A program made the position numbers and the translations under genes. Below the pieces are notes generated by a model. That model saw only the letters and a program-made list of their open reading frames with translations, was not told where the DNA came from and searched no databases. A DNA stretch of 64,000 nt. It comes from Megalobrama amblycephala (Eukaryota; Chordata; Actinopteri; Cypriniformes; Xenocyprididae). Of this stretch, positions 1-36,122 are shown one piece after another. The stretch spans positions 18,654,651 to 18,718,650 of the forward strand of contig NC_063049.1 in assembly GCF_018812025.1 (NCBI RefSeq). The letters run 5' to 3'. Position 1 is the stretch's first letter. Each line of letters starts with the position of its first letter.

Positions 1-294
1 CACAACTAATAATGTGACTTCCCTCTCTAGAAACTTCAGGAACCCCACATGAAAAGATACTATAGTATTTATTATAGTAAACTATAGTAAATTGTAATAC
101 ACTGTATATTATAGTATTTACAGCACTTTGTTAATTAATGCTACAGCACTGTATGATTGAAAATATTGAGTACAATTACATATTGAGCAACAGCACTTTT
201 CTTCCTTGGCCAAATTTAGAGAAACTTTGTTAGTAGACACTAGCAAAGGTAAAATTAGCAGTAGAGTAAAATGACAGCTATTAGAAAATCTTAC

Positions 295-1158
295 TTGTGA
301 CAAAGGTCCTGCTTTCTTGCTGTCCATTCCTCCTATTAGGATCATGTTAGGCATCAATGGGCGTGGTAATTCAAAGACAAAGTCAAAATGCATAAACCAG
401 AGAGCTGCACGACTCATGATCTCCACCACTGAAGTTTTTCTCTGCAGTACATGTGAGGCGATCTCATCTGCACGAGCAAACATACGTCTGCAAGCCATGG
501 GCTGAAACAGAGTCCTTACCAAGTTCACACTTCTTTGCCAAAGATTCATGCGGTCAGTAAAGTGAGTTAAATGTTGTGGAACATAAGAAGCTGGAATTGG
601 ACATTGACTGGCAAGAGCGTCGACACCACAGGGATGGCTTGTTTGTATATAAATGGCTGGAATGGAGAGATATTCAGCAGCAATAACTCCAACAGTCTCA
701 AATGGATCTGTGAGAATAGCATCAAAGTTGTAGTCTTGCAGTTTCTTCATCAAATCCTTGTTGGAGAGCAAACCCTCAGCGTTCCGGGTTATAATAACTT
801 TAAGCATATCCATAGTGTTGATGAAACTCTGAAACCTGGCCAGATCTGTAGATACATCTACACTCAACAGTCCATTAATACCTGCATTCATACTCTCCTG
901 TAACTGGGTCTTGGTGTAGGGTACTGGATATGTCAGAGTGGTGGTGTGCTGTGCTGGACCCATGTTCAGACTTTCCTCTGGGAAGACGACCACCACCTGG
1001 TTTCCTCTACGACCAAGCTCTTCCACCAAAGGCCTCATGCCTGTCCAGTGGCTGCCAAATGCTGGAATTACCAATAAATTTCCAGCCTCTGCTGATGCCA
1101 GGCAGAAAAGACACAAGAGCAAAACAGAAGCAGCCATTCTAACAATCATATCATTCAT
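295..1158 (-). CDS. ugt1: UDP-glucuronosyltransferase, UGT1-type first exon (partial gene)
   Basis: This exon encodes the aglycone-binding half of a UDP-glucuronosyltransferase, an ER membrane enzyme that transfers glucuronic acid from UDP-glucuronate to lipophilic substrates. It has 288 codons. A signal peptide occupies about residues 1-25 (ATG at 1158; in-frame Mets at residues 4 and 8 are alternatives). The GSHW motif carries the catalytic His (His37), and the LTDP motif carries the partner Asp (Asp151). A CPIPASYVP segment and the closing PRPLMPNMILIGG motif are typical of UGT1 first exons. The reading frame meets a GTAAGA donor at 294, right after a Leu-Ser-Gln end, the usual UGT1 exon 1 boundary. 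The shared exons with the UDP-sugar site and membrane anchor must lie left of the window. It may be one of several tandem alternative first exons. The related fish UGT5 family is the main alternative name. Confidence 0.85.
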
Positions 1159-1247
1159 AATCAGTAATAATTACAAGCATATGAGCTGTAGTACTGGCAA
1201 GAGTTGTTTGTTTTGAATTTCTGCAAGGCACTTATGAATTTGCAGAG

Positions 1248-1256
1248 GTTTTTATC
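1248..1256 (-). promoter_or_regulatory. possible TATA-like element of the UGT exon
   Basis: On the minus strand GATAAAAAC lies about 90 bases upstream of the UGT start codon, a plausible distance for a TATA-like box with a short 5' leader. There is no other support. Confidence 0.25.
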
Positions 1257-1258
1257 CT

Positions 1259-2960
1259 GAAAGGGATGTCGCTACACCCAACAAAGAAGGCAGGGCCTCA
1301 AAAGAATGTAATCCGCCTTCCACTCATCCACGGAAAAAAACCACACCCTCAGCAGGTCCTGACTCCTGTCCCCATATAGGCTATAGGCCAAGCGAATTCG
1401 AAAAACTTTGCACGGCTGATAAACACCTTCGAACTGACATTGGTCAATGACAATGACATAATAGACGGGAGTGCTCTGGGGGCTCCACCTTCTCATTCAT
1501 TTCTTCTCTTGGTACTCATAGTAAAAACATGAATAGAGCTGCATTATAGTTGAAACGGAAGTTAATGAAATTATTAAAATTCTGATCCCTAAAATTTAAC
1601 AAATTGAGATGCTGGTTTATTCCTGTGGAATACTTAACTTAAGCTGCTTTGAAGTTATTAAAGCACTATATAAACTTGACTTGACTTGAATGAATGGAGT
1701 GCCAAATTAGCTACAGAACTGGTGCAATATCCATATGCACAGCTTTCTTAACTGTTATTTTGTCATTTTTGTTGTTGCGTTTGTTGTGTTATTGAAAGGA
1801 TAACGCACAGCCAGCACATATTTAAATATTCATCTAAATGGCTGTGGAACGTTCGCAAACAATGCACTATAGGGCTACAGTCGCCCATCAATTTTGAACA
1901 TCTTTTTTTTTTTTTTTTTTTTACCTCTGAGCAAAGAGTGAAAAAATAATAGTAGGCCGATATAATATAGGAACATGAGAGAAACCAAGAAACACATCAG
2001 GGAAACCAAAAAAGTCTGCAGAGATACGGTTGCTACAAACGGTGGTAGAAACTGAGGTTTGACAGATAGCCTATAGCCTACTATAAATTAATAAAACTGT
2101 ATGAACTGAAGAAAATTATCAGCCATAATACTAATAGAGTGTAAAAAAAAAAGAGGTGTGTGGAGTAGGTTACCTTCAACAAAGGTGTGGGTCCTTTGAG
2201 CCTCAGTGCAGGCATAAAACAACAAAGATAAAGCCCATGTATAAATGAACTTTGACTTTTTTTTAACAATGGGCATTTTTCAGAAAACTTTTTGTAACTA
2301 ACTATTTTGTAAATGAGGCACTTACAGTGGAAGTAAACTGGGCCAATTTTAAGGCCATTTTATTATAGTAATTTTATAAAAGCACTTAATAATTATTTGT
2401 GTTGTAAAAATCATTATTTTAGAGTTAAAGGGTGGTGTTCTGCATGTCATGGCAACAAAGGTTTAAAATTAGATATTTTTCACATTAAAGCATGTTAACA
2501 TGCATATTGTTTGTGGCTATATATTGAAACAGTGTATTTTTAATGTCTATGGATTGACCCCTTTCCCTTCCATTTTAAAAGCTTGTAGACTGTCACTAAA
2601 GACCCCTTTCAGGCCGAGGGTGGACTCTGAGCTGATATGACTACTCCAGTCAAGATGACAAAGCCTCCTAAAACCTCTCACTCTTTTCTGTCTGCACTCA
2701 TTTATCTGTGACTTGCTTGACAAGTCTTTCAAAGCACATCGGTCACTTGTATATCTTTAGAATGTGCATGGTCATGCTTGCACTGCAGTAGGAGCCAAAC
2801 TGTAATGTTTTGCAATATGGTTATCTGACAAAAAGCATTATGCTCCGATTATGCTGGCAGTGTTGCCCAAAGTATAAAAGACATATATAACCAGTATTCA
2901 TTTTCAATCAACATGAAATTGTGTATAAAGCTACCCACATAATTTATTGTAAAGACATGA
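1259..2960. other. intergenic, no gene seen
   Basis: AT-rich DNA between the UGT exon and a LINE fragment. Positions 1659-1693 (a TATATAAA tract followed by ACTTGACTTGA) resemble the end of a dispersed cyprinid repeat that is also seen inverted at about 32745. A poly-T run lies at about 1902-1922. The 74-codon minus frame at 1272-1496 has no recognisable domain. Confidence 0.5.
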
Positions 2961-3330
2961 TGATAGACCTTTATTGTCCCCAAGGGAAATTTGCTTTTAC
3001 AGACTCTTACAATAACAGCAATAGACAAAAAGACAACACATGCGAGATCCATACAAGTTACAGATTGTTTAAGGCAGCAATGGCAGAAGGGACAAAGCTT
3101 TTACTGAAGCGTGCTCGCCTCCACCGTAAAGTTCTGTATCTGCGGCCTGAAGGCAGCAGAGAAAAGGAAATGTGGAGAGGGTGGTCCGAATCCCTGCTGA
3201 CTGTCCGAGCCATGCGTGTGACAGCTTTGTTGTTAAGAAGAGAGAGATCCGTAATGGGTAAACTGATAATTTTGGATGCTATACAAGTGACCTTAATAAG
3301 CTTGTTTCTATTGGTGATAGAGAGCATATT
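2960..3330 (-). mobile_element. 5'-truncated non-LTR retrotransposon (LINE), 3' end
   Basis: The minus strand from about 3327 to 3058 encodes a peptide with SLLPSGRRYRTLRWRR and SKSFVPSAIAALNNL followed by a stop. This matches the C-terminal end of fish non-LTR retrotransposon polyproteins (Rex1/CR1/L2 type), where a PSGRRYR motif is followed by a 'SF(V/I)P(A/S)A' end. A short 3' tail follows, ending near 2968 with GGGGACAATAAAGG. The reverse transcriptase and endonuclease parts are missing, so this is a dead-on-arrival insertion. The 138-codon plus-strand frame over the same bases is its antisense shadow. Confidence 0.75.
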
Positions 3331-3339
3331 AAAATAACA

Positions 3340-4700
3340 AGGGGAACAGTAGAGGAGGATGGGTTGGATAATACTAGATAATACTCCACATGGTGGAGCA
3401 GAACTCCAAAATATAATGTTATAAAACTATAAAAGCTATGTGTTTAGTTTATTTGTGACATATTTATTTTGTTCAGGTCAGTTTGGCTATTTGGTCCAGC
3501 TAACACCTTATGGTATGTATAGCTACTGTGACAGACAAATGGTTGAACTCTGCTGCTGGTGCACTAAAAAGAATGTGCTTCACAGGTGATGGAAAAGTAC
3601 ATTTGTAAAAGATATGATATAAGAATGTTCAGTTCAGTAATCATCTGGTGTGTTCTTGAGACTCATAGCCAGGAGGACATCAAGAAAAGGTTGCTTTACA
3701 AACTTCAACAGTTAGTCTCTAATGGTAAAATCTCCCGTCTTTTTTTGAATTGCCAATTTCAAAATGCGTTTAGTTTATATGTTTCAATACTAAGTACCTA
3801 AATTAAATGGAAACATTTTAATTTCACTCTTTAATGTTTGGTTTGGATAGGCCTGACATTCAAATACTACAATTTGACATTTAAAATAGCCTACATTTGA
3901 CATTTAAATATAAATCATAGTCTATTCATCCTTTACATTCAGTAAATTTTTTAATTAATTAATTGAAAGAACAGTGGATATGATATCTAATTGAAAATTA
4001 TACAATATTACAACATTATAAATTGTGAGGCAGTTTACACACGTGGTGGCGCTATAGGACTGTGCTAACTAGGATTGCGTTAACAGCATTGAAGTTGCAC
4101 AGCTCACTGTTTAACTGCACACAACTCCAGTAATCCAGACACACTCATTGCACACTAACAATTTTTGCAATGTCAACATTTTAATCTTATGTGTGGGTGT
4201 AGCTGCAATGTTGTTTTGCACCATATTTCACCTTGGGTAAAACGCATCAGTAAGTCTGACTCTAACCCGTCCCTTTCTCTCTCTGCTTTTCTCTAATGCT
4301 ATTATTACTGTGGCTTATGCAGTCTTCAGTAACATATTCATTAAATAATAAACCTATTAAACAAGACTACAAGCTTACTATAATTACTTTATGGACGGTT
4401 TTCTCTAGCCTACCTGAGCAGAGCACTACTTTGTTCGTCACCTCAAATCAAATAGCCTATATTTTCGGAACCTTTCAAAAACTTTTAAACACACATACCT
4501 CATATGCGAATACATTAGTAATACTGACAGTATGTTATTCTGTCGTTATGAAAACCTTACCTCAGATAAAGACAAGAAAAAACAGACACGTGTCTACAAT
4601 GGGTTAATCAGTTGACGTCTCTCAGTTGAGAGTCCCTCACAGGCGCTAAATCTGAAGAGCACTTCAAAGAGGGATTCACATCACCACACACACATACATA
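3340..4700. other. intergenic upstream of nxph2, no gene seen
   Basis: AT-rich sequence with no coding frame I can support and no clear repeat ends. It leads into the GC-richer 4780-5120 interval that probably holds the nxph2 promoter and leader. Confidence 0.45.
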
Positions 4701-4776
4701 CACATTCACAAATCAAACTACAGGCGAACCGACTAAGATATTGAGCTTTTGGTAAAAGATCGACTCTACTTTGGAG

Positions 4777-5117
4777 CTGTATAAAACTTTAATCAGAACA
4801 AACTGCCATAAACAAAAAGACACACGGCGGACTGCGAGAGCGAGCACTCGCATCAATCACGCAAAATGCTGCGAGGCTTCACACCTTCGCACTGATCGGA
4901 CTCGGCGCGTTTCGTAAGTCATCGCTGCGTTCCGTCGATCTATCGAACAGCCACTCGGACACTACTTTCCAATAAAAACCTATTTTAAAAGCAACCTCTC
5001 CTGTCCCGAACACATTTATCAGCATCACTGACGCCTGTGGGACCTTCTTCAGCTGTGCCGTCATAAACCCCGCTGGTTATCATCACTTTTCAACATGATC
5101 AACACCTTTTGCCAAGG
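4777..5117 (+). promoter_or_regulatory. nxph2: probable nxph2 promoter and non-coding first exon
   Basis: A TATA-like TGTATAAAAC lies at about 4778-4787. About 300 bases of more GC-rich sequence follow, ending in AAGG|GTAAGC, a good splice donor with GT at 5118. The next acceptor (poly-T then TAG, ending at 5312) lies 5 bases before the nxph2 ATG. This suggests a 5' untranslated exon of roughly 4810-5117 joined across a 195-base intron. Only RNA evidence can confirm the start site. Confidence 0.4.
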
Positions 5118-5317
5118 GTAAGCAAACACTTTGCTTTATGGAATATGATGCCATTCAACTCTTCAGACGGTAGTCTTCTGATAAAAGCATTCATTTTCGT
5201 GTCATTTTCTAATTCAGGTAGTTGAGAGCAATGGCACCTTCTTGTAAACCCTGTGAACTGGATATTTGCTTCTCCCACCTCAAGTAAGAGTCAAAGACCC
5301 TTTTTTTTGTAGTCAAG

Positions 5318-20352
<15,035 letters not shown>

Positions 20353-20700
20353 GATCCGGTCCATCCTCCACAGTGAGAATGGTCAACCTCATTTTCACCA
20401 TGTGTTTCATCTGATTTAGAAGCAATTAAAATAAATCCAGATGTTTCGCATTAGGCTACATTACTGGCATGTGCTTCAACCTCTGCCTTTGCCTTTTGTG
20501 ATACGGCAGTCACGACGTTTGATGGCAAAATAACTGATCGACGCTTTTGTTTTTGACTTTAAACGTCCCACATCCCATCCCATGGTTTGAGTTCTATTGG
20601 GAATTTTTTTCCGAAAACACACCTTTCTCTATTTGTCAAGCTAATAAATCACAGACCTACAGAGGATAGAATATAAGTGAAACACCTTTTTATTGTGAGG
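20353..20700 (+). terminator. nxph2: nxph2 3' UTR with candidate poly(A) signals
   Basis: After the stop, ATTAAA followed by AATAAA-like sequence lies at about 20425-20437, and AATAAA at about 20643-20648. Either could set the transcript end; which is used is not visible. Confidence 0.4.
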
Positions 20701-21398
20701 TTTATGTGTGTGTTAGTGTGTGTGTGTGTTTTATTGAGCAATGTGTTCGGCACTAAATTGTGGAAAGCATTTATGCAGTTGACAAGGTAAATGCGAACGG
20801 GTTAAATCATTCAGCAAAGACATCACATACAAATTACTCTTAGTCATTTTGCATTTCACAAAAGATCTATGTGTGAATTGAGATTTGTCTATAATTTCAA
20901 AGAGTAATTTGTGATGTCTCACGAGAGCACAATTCATTGGACAGGTGGATTTAGTGAATCTGGCAGCCGGTTAACAACCCTTTGTCATGGTCTCGCCACA
21001 GAGATCCACATTTCCAGGCTCTAATTAACATTAATTATAGTGGGAAATTTCACTTACAAACCATGACAGAGGGGACCGAAGCCAAAAACTGAAATTTAGC
21101 ATGTCAGTCATGTAGCAAACCTCTATTCATGCCAGTGACTTTGGAATTAAACTCTTTCGTGTCTTCTGTTCCTCGAAAAGAGAGTAAATACAGATATTTA
21201 TGCAAACGCACATGAAGTGGTAATTTAATGCATTATGTGAGTCTGCCTTGTACTGAGTCTTTCATAATTTAAAACAGTACCTGGAGATCAATTGAAGGAA
21301 TCATTTTTGTTTGCACATTATAGTCTAAATGTCAGTGTGTCACAATGAACCAGTTGAAATGCCATAGTCTGATAATCAGAACTGGAATTCTCAGGTTC

Positions 21399-21440
<42 letters not shown>

Positions 21441-21868
21441 CCTAACAGATTATGGCCGTTTATTTATTCTTCTCATATCAGGGCGACTGATCTGGATCAC
21501 AGTTCTGCTCGAAGTGAAGAATCAGATGGATTATTAATTGTACGGATACTCTAATTGTCTTGCCACACGAACATTAGCATCAAAAACATGTTGATACAAA
21601 GATAGCTGTTTATAATTGTATTTAGTTTATAATCCTGTGTGCAATTTTGTGAATAGTGTATAAATGTGACTATAAAACCGTTGTGTATTTTGCCTTTTAA
21701 TGATGAATTAGTTTCTTTATTCTCTCAATACAGCATAAACAGTTTTCCTATGTTTGGTGTTTGACAGTTATCAAGTAGATTTTAGTCATCTGGCTTGTCA
21801 CAGCTTTCCCCTGGTTTCACAGACAATGCTTAAGCCTAGCCCAGACTAAAATGCATTTTTGAGCTGTT
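20701..21868. other. intergenic, no gene seen
   Basis: AT-rich sequence with a (GT)n tract at about 21402-21437. From about 21810 it enters a dispersed repeat starting CTGGTTTCACAGACAATGC, which is interrupted at 21872 by the foldback element. Confidence 0.5.
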
Positions 21869-22995
21869 TTAAAGGGTTAGTTCACCCAAAAATGAAAATT
21901 CTGTCATTTATTACTCACCCTCATGCCGTTCCACACCCGTAAAACCTTCGTTAATCTTCGGAACACAAATTAAGATATTTTAGTTGAAATCCGATGGCTC
22001 AGTGAGGCCTCCATAGGGAGCAATGACACTTCCTCTCTCAAGATCCATAAAGGTACTAAAAACATATTTAAATCGGTTCATGTGAGTACAGTGGTTCAAT
22101 ATTAATATTATAAAGTGACGAGAATATTTTTGGAGCGCCAAAAAAAAAACAAAATAACGACTTATATAGTGATGGCCGACTTCAAAACAATGCTTCAGGA
22201 AGATTCGGAGCACAAATGAATCAGTGTATCGAATCTTCCTGAAGCAGTGTTTTGAAATCGGCCATCACTATAAGTCGTTATTTAGTTGTTTTTTTTGGCG
22301 CTTCAAAAATATTCTCAAAATAACGACTTATTTAGTGATGGCCGATTTAAAAACACTGCTTCAGGAAGATTCGGAGCACAAATGAATCAGTGTGTCGAAT
22401 CATGATTCGGATCGCGTGTCAAACTGCCAACAGCTGAAATCACGTGACTTTGGCGCTCCGAACAGCAGATTCGATACACTGATTCATTTGTGCTCCGACT
22501 CTTCCTGCAGCAGTGTTTTGAAATCGGCCATCACTAAATAAGTAGTTATTTTGTTTGTTTTTTTTGGCGCTCCAAAAATATTCTCGTCGCTTTATAATAT
22601 TAATATTGAACCACTGTACTCACATGAACCGATTTAAATATGTTTTTAGTACCTTTATGGATCTTGAGAGAGGAAGTGTCATTGCTCCCTATGGAGGCCT
22701 CACGGAGCCATCGGATTTCAACTAAAATATCTTAATTTGTGTTCCGAAGGTTTTACGGGTGTGGAACGGCGTGAGGGTGAGTAATAAATGACATTATTTT
22801 CATTTTTGGGTGAACTAACCCTTTAACTGAAAGCAACCTGCACAGACATCTCAAAATATGTCACTGCCATCGTTTTGTCTCAAGATGCACACCAGTAATG
22901 TTTTTTTTTCTAAGGCGCATTTATAAAAGCTACTTAAATGTCCTAATTGAACTAAGGTCTAATTCTGGCTTAATCTAAGCCCTGTCTGTGAAAAT
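21810..22995. repeat. inverted-repeat MITE (GGTTTCACAGAC ends) split by another element
   Basis: Left part 21810-21872 starts CTGGTTTCACAGACA; right part 22823-22995 ends near GCCCTGTCTGTGAAAATAGG, the inverse of the start. The two halves align to the unbroken copy at 50666-50908, showing that 21873-22822 is a later insertion. Confidence 0.85.
21873..22822. mobile_element. foldback MITE, TTAA target, TIR AGGGTTAGTTCACCC
   Basis: A 950-bp near-palindrome. The left arm (about 21873-22229) and right arm (about 22468-22822) are highly similar inverses. The centre is built of further inverted copies of an AGTGATGGCCGA..CTTCAGGAAGATTCGG segment. TTAA flanks both ends (21869-21872 and 22823-22826). 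It has no protein-coding capacity: the 77-codon frame at 21980-22213 lies within an arm. Confidence 0.9.
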
Positions 22996-22999
22996 AGGT

Positions 23000-24745
<1,746 letters not shown>

Positions 24746-25501
24746 CAAAGTATAGCATATAAATCATACATCAAACACCACTGAATGCTGAAAAACTTTT
24801 TTAATGAGTTAATGCAGGCATTCTCGCAGACAATATTTTTTTAAAAGATGGAACAAATTCCAGAATCTTCACAAAACATGTCCTTTAACAGAACAAGTCA
24901 GTATAGCATGACACAATGTACAGACTGCTCCAAATCACTGTCAGTTTGACTGTAACGCCACAGCTCAAAACAAAACCATGAAAGATTGATGACAATCAAT
25001 CTATCTGTAGTTCCCACTCACACATTCATCAATCCATCCATATGACATACATAATGCCACACTCTGATGCTCAGCATCCAAATATTTAATTGATCACAGA
25101 GGTGTTCGGAGATGGATTGTCTCGACTAGTTCAATCAGGTTACACAAATGCAATTATGGGCCAGACAACTTCAAACTACTCGTCTGTGTGTATGGTAGAC
25201 CAATTCAAGGGAAGCAACACTATTGAGTCTAAAAATGTAGTCATTGGTAAAATTGTGACTAGATGACACAATGTTTTCACAGGTTAAGGGGCAGGACACG
25301 AACAATAATTCATTTTGTTACACATATCAATACAAATATCTGAAATGCATATAATTTTCCCACAATATGGAATAGTACTAGTATTCTCTCCTCCCCACGT
25401 GGTTAAATTGTGTCTTTACATTAGAAATCGTGCCATCAATATGGGGCATAGCTATCTTTTCAAAAGTGTAAAGAAATGACCTTGCACTCATCGTGTTAAC
25501 G

Positions 25502-25931
25502 TTTATTTAATGTCTAGTCGCACAACTAAACATTAGGCATATATACTATTTCCTGTGGATCAAACTCCTGACACATTCCTAGAGAGCTCCATATCAAAAC
25601 AGCGAGACTTTGGGAACTAGTGCAACAGGGAAGAGGCCTGGTCTCATGGGACAAGGCAGGCACAGAGTAGAACTGAGAGAATTCAAATACTCCACACAAG
25701 AGTCATGGCAGATAGTTTAAGGCTGTTTGAAGTGACAGAAAGATTCGCAAAATAAAGCTCAGATGCCGAACCCATTGCTCGAGAAGGGTGTGAACAGCTT
25801 TCACTGTCGTTTAGAAGCCAGCCTGTCCCAGTCACGTGCTGTCGGGTCAGATGACAATGGGATAGAGTCGAAACTCCGCAGTTTTCTGGCTTTTGCCCCA
25901 GGACAGGCCCAAGAGAGCAGCAGGAACTTCG
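25502..25931 (-). terminator. spopl: probable spopl 3' UTR and poly(A) signal
   Basis: The minus strand after the spopl stop is repeat-free. A minus-strand AATAAA (TTTATT at about 25502-25507 on the plus strand) lies about 430 bases downstream. A longer 3' UTR is possible. Confidence 0.35.
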
Positions 25932-34124
<8,193 letters not shown>

Positions 34125-36118
34125 CGCCAGCTCACTCCCCACTACAAGAAGCGCTGACGGTCCCAAAGCTTTCACCACTTGACCTTTATGGAAACACAGA
34201 GCAAAGGCATCATATAAGAAAAATAAACGGCAGCAATTTCTACCTCTCCTCCTGACCTGAAAATATCAAATCTTTGACTTTGCCATCAGCAAGCCATTTT
34301 GTGGTCAAATGAGAGTCATTGCTAACCCCAACTCAGGGCACAAAATCTATCAAGTGGAAGAAGGAAATGAAAGAATATGAGCTTTATGAAAACCTCTAAC
34401 ACCAGAAGCGTGCAATATCACAATCCAGTCTGTAGTGTGACAGAACATCACCACAAAAATGTTTTTAAAATCCATGAAAATGCTTACTAAAAACTATTGC
34501 TCTAAATATAGCTGTGCTTGATGAAAAACATCATAATCGGTTAAGTCCAATGTAGTGACTAAATGGCTTGTTGGCACAGGCCTGATAGGCAGGTCTGAAC
34601 TTGCCTTTGTTGACAAGGTATAGTCAAGGGCACATTAGTTGCATTTTGGTAAACCAACGGACAAATTCACCTGACTATATTTCACTCTTAACCAAACTAT
34701 TTTGACTTTACAGAACCAAATTCAAGTTGAAATAATGACTGCACACCATCCTTCAACTCACCTAAGCTTTAGTAAATATCCTGAATTTCATTTCTTGATG
34801 CCATTGTACACATGTATCAGGTAAACACTGCAGAAACAAGCTTAAGCTTTACTGTGACATTACAGCATGATCCAAAGGCTCCTCATCCCAACCTGTAAAT
34901 ATAAATAAATACATATCTTTCATACGATAAACTTTGCCATTTAAATCCACTCATAAGCTTTTATCAGGCACTAATTAAAATATGACCAGCACATCATGAT
35001 GACATTATCAAGACTGATAATTACTGAAATCGCATTTAATTCAAAATATATAATAAAACATATCCAACATCCACAGCTATATGATTTCTGAATAACAATG
35101 ATTGAACTCTACTTCATTAAACTTCATTACACTATTTACAATTCAGTTGAGTGTGTTCAAATCCGGACTGACTGCTCCTAAATTGAGTTGACAACCAATT
35201 TCACTCAGGCCAATAAAATTAAAATGTTTAGAATACGAATGACAGATTTTTTTTCTCTGTTTTGGGGCATTTTTTAAATGTCAGATTGTTTTCTGGGCTT
35301 GGTCAATGTGGCATAAGAAACTGGTTAGCCTTGGTGCAAACACCAAATCTAATTAAAATCATTGGGTGGTCAGCTTCTATTGTTTGATTATATATTGGCT
35401 AAATATCATTAACTGAAAACCTATTGAATAAACAAAACAATCTAGTCTTACAGGGACAAAAGGAATCAAGTCTTTTGTTTGAGCTAGTCAGATTCTTGTC
35501 GGCTAGTTGGCTATGTTGTTAGCAAGCTAAACTATATCCACAACACTGACAAAAGTAGATCAGTTAAAGCACAAACCTTTCCTCGCCATTCTGTAAAAAC
35601 TGTTAAATTCAAGGTTCGGATGGTCCTTGTGGATCTGCTAAGTTTAATCGCCACTATTTACGATTGAAGTGTATTTGTGTCTTTTCAAAAGCAGCCCATC
35701 ACAGTAGCTTGCAGTGTGCTGCTTATCCTGCCAATGAAGGAAGCGAAAGCACAGGAGTGTGAGCAGACATGGCCGCGCTAGAGTCACACTGTGGCTGTGT
35801 GTAATTCCGCCGACCGGGGGCGCGTCTTGGCCAAACAATACAGATTGAATAAAGATTAAATACCCAAGACAGAGCAAGGGATGTTACGAATTTATAGTAT
35901 ATATCGTTCCCCATAGAAATATATATCGTGGAAGCGTATATCGCGTTTGTTAAAATAATGGTAGCTAAAACGGCAGCATAAATAGCCTACAACTTAATTG
36001 CGTTTTGCTTTGCTTTGATTTTGGTTTATTGTGATTGGCTCCAAATGGAAACGTTGAATAAAGTAATAATTCCCCACAAGTACGATTTAACATTCTACAG
36101 CTTTCTTATTTTACAAAC
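34125..36118 (-). promoter_or_regulatory. spopl: spopl 5' flank, first exon and promoter not resolved
   Basis: A CTTGTAG acceptor-like site lies shortly upstream of the spopl ATG, so an upstream untranslated exon is likely. The 35580-35830 interval is the most GC-rich nearby (GGGGGCGCGTCTTGG) and contains a minus-strand AGGAAAG|GTTTGT donor-like site near 35580. It is the best guess for the promoter and leader exon, without proof. Confidence 0.25.
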
Positions 36119-36122
36119 TTAA

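Noticed and set aside
1272..1496. 74-codon minus-strand ORF upstream of the UGT exon
   Set aside because: No domain match, and it lies in the expected promoter region of the UGT exon.
2921..3337. 138-codon plus-strand ORF
   Set aside because: It is the antisense of a LINE C-terminus; the minus strand carries the recognisable PSGRRYR motif.
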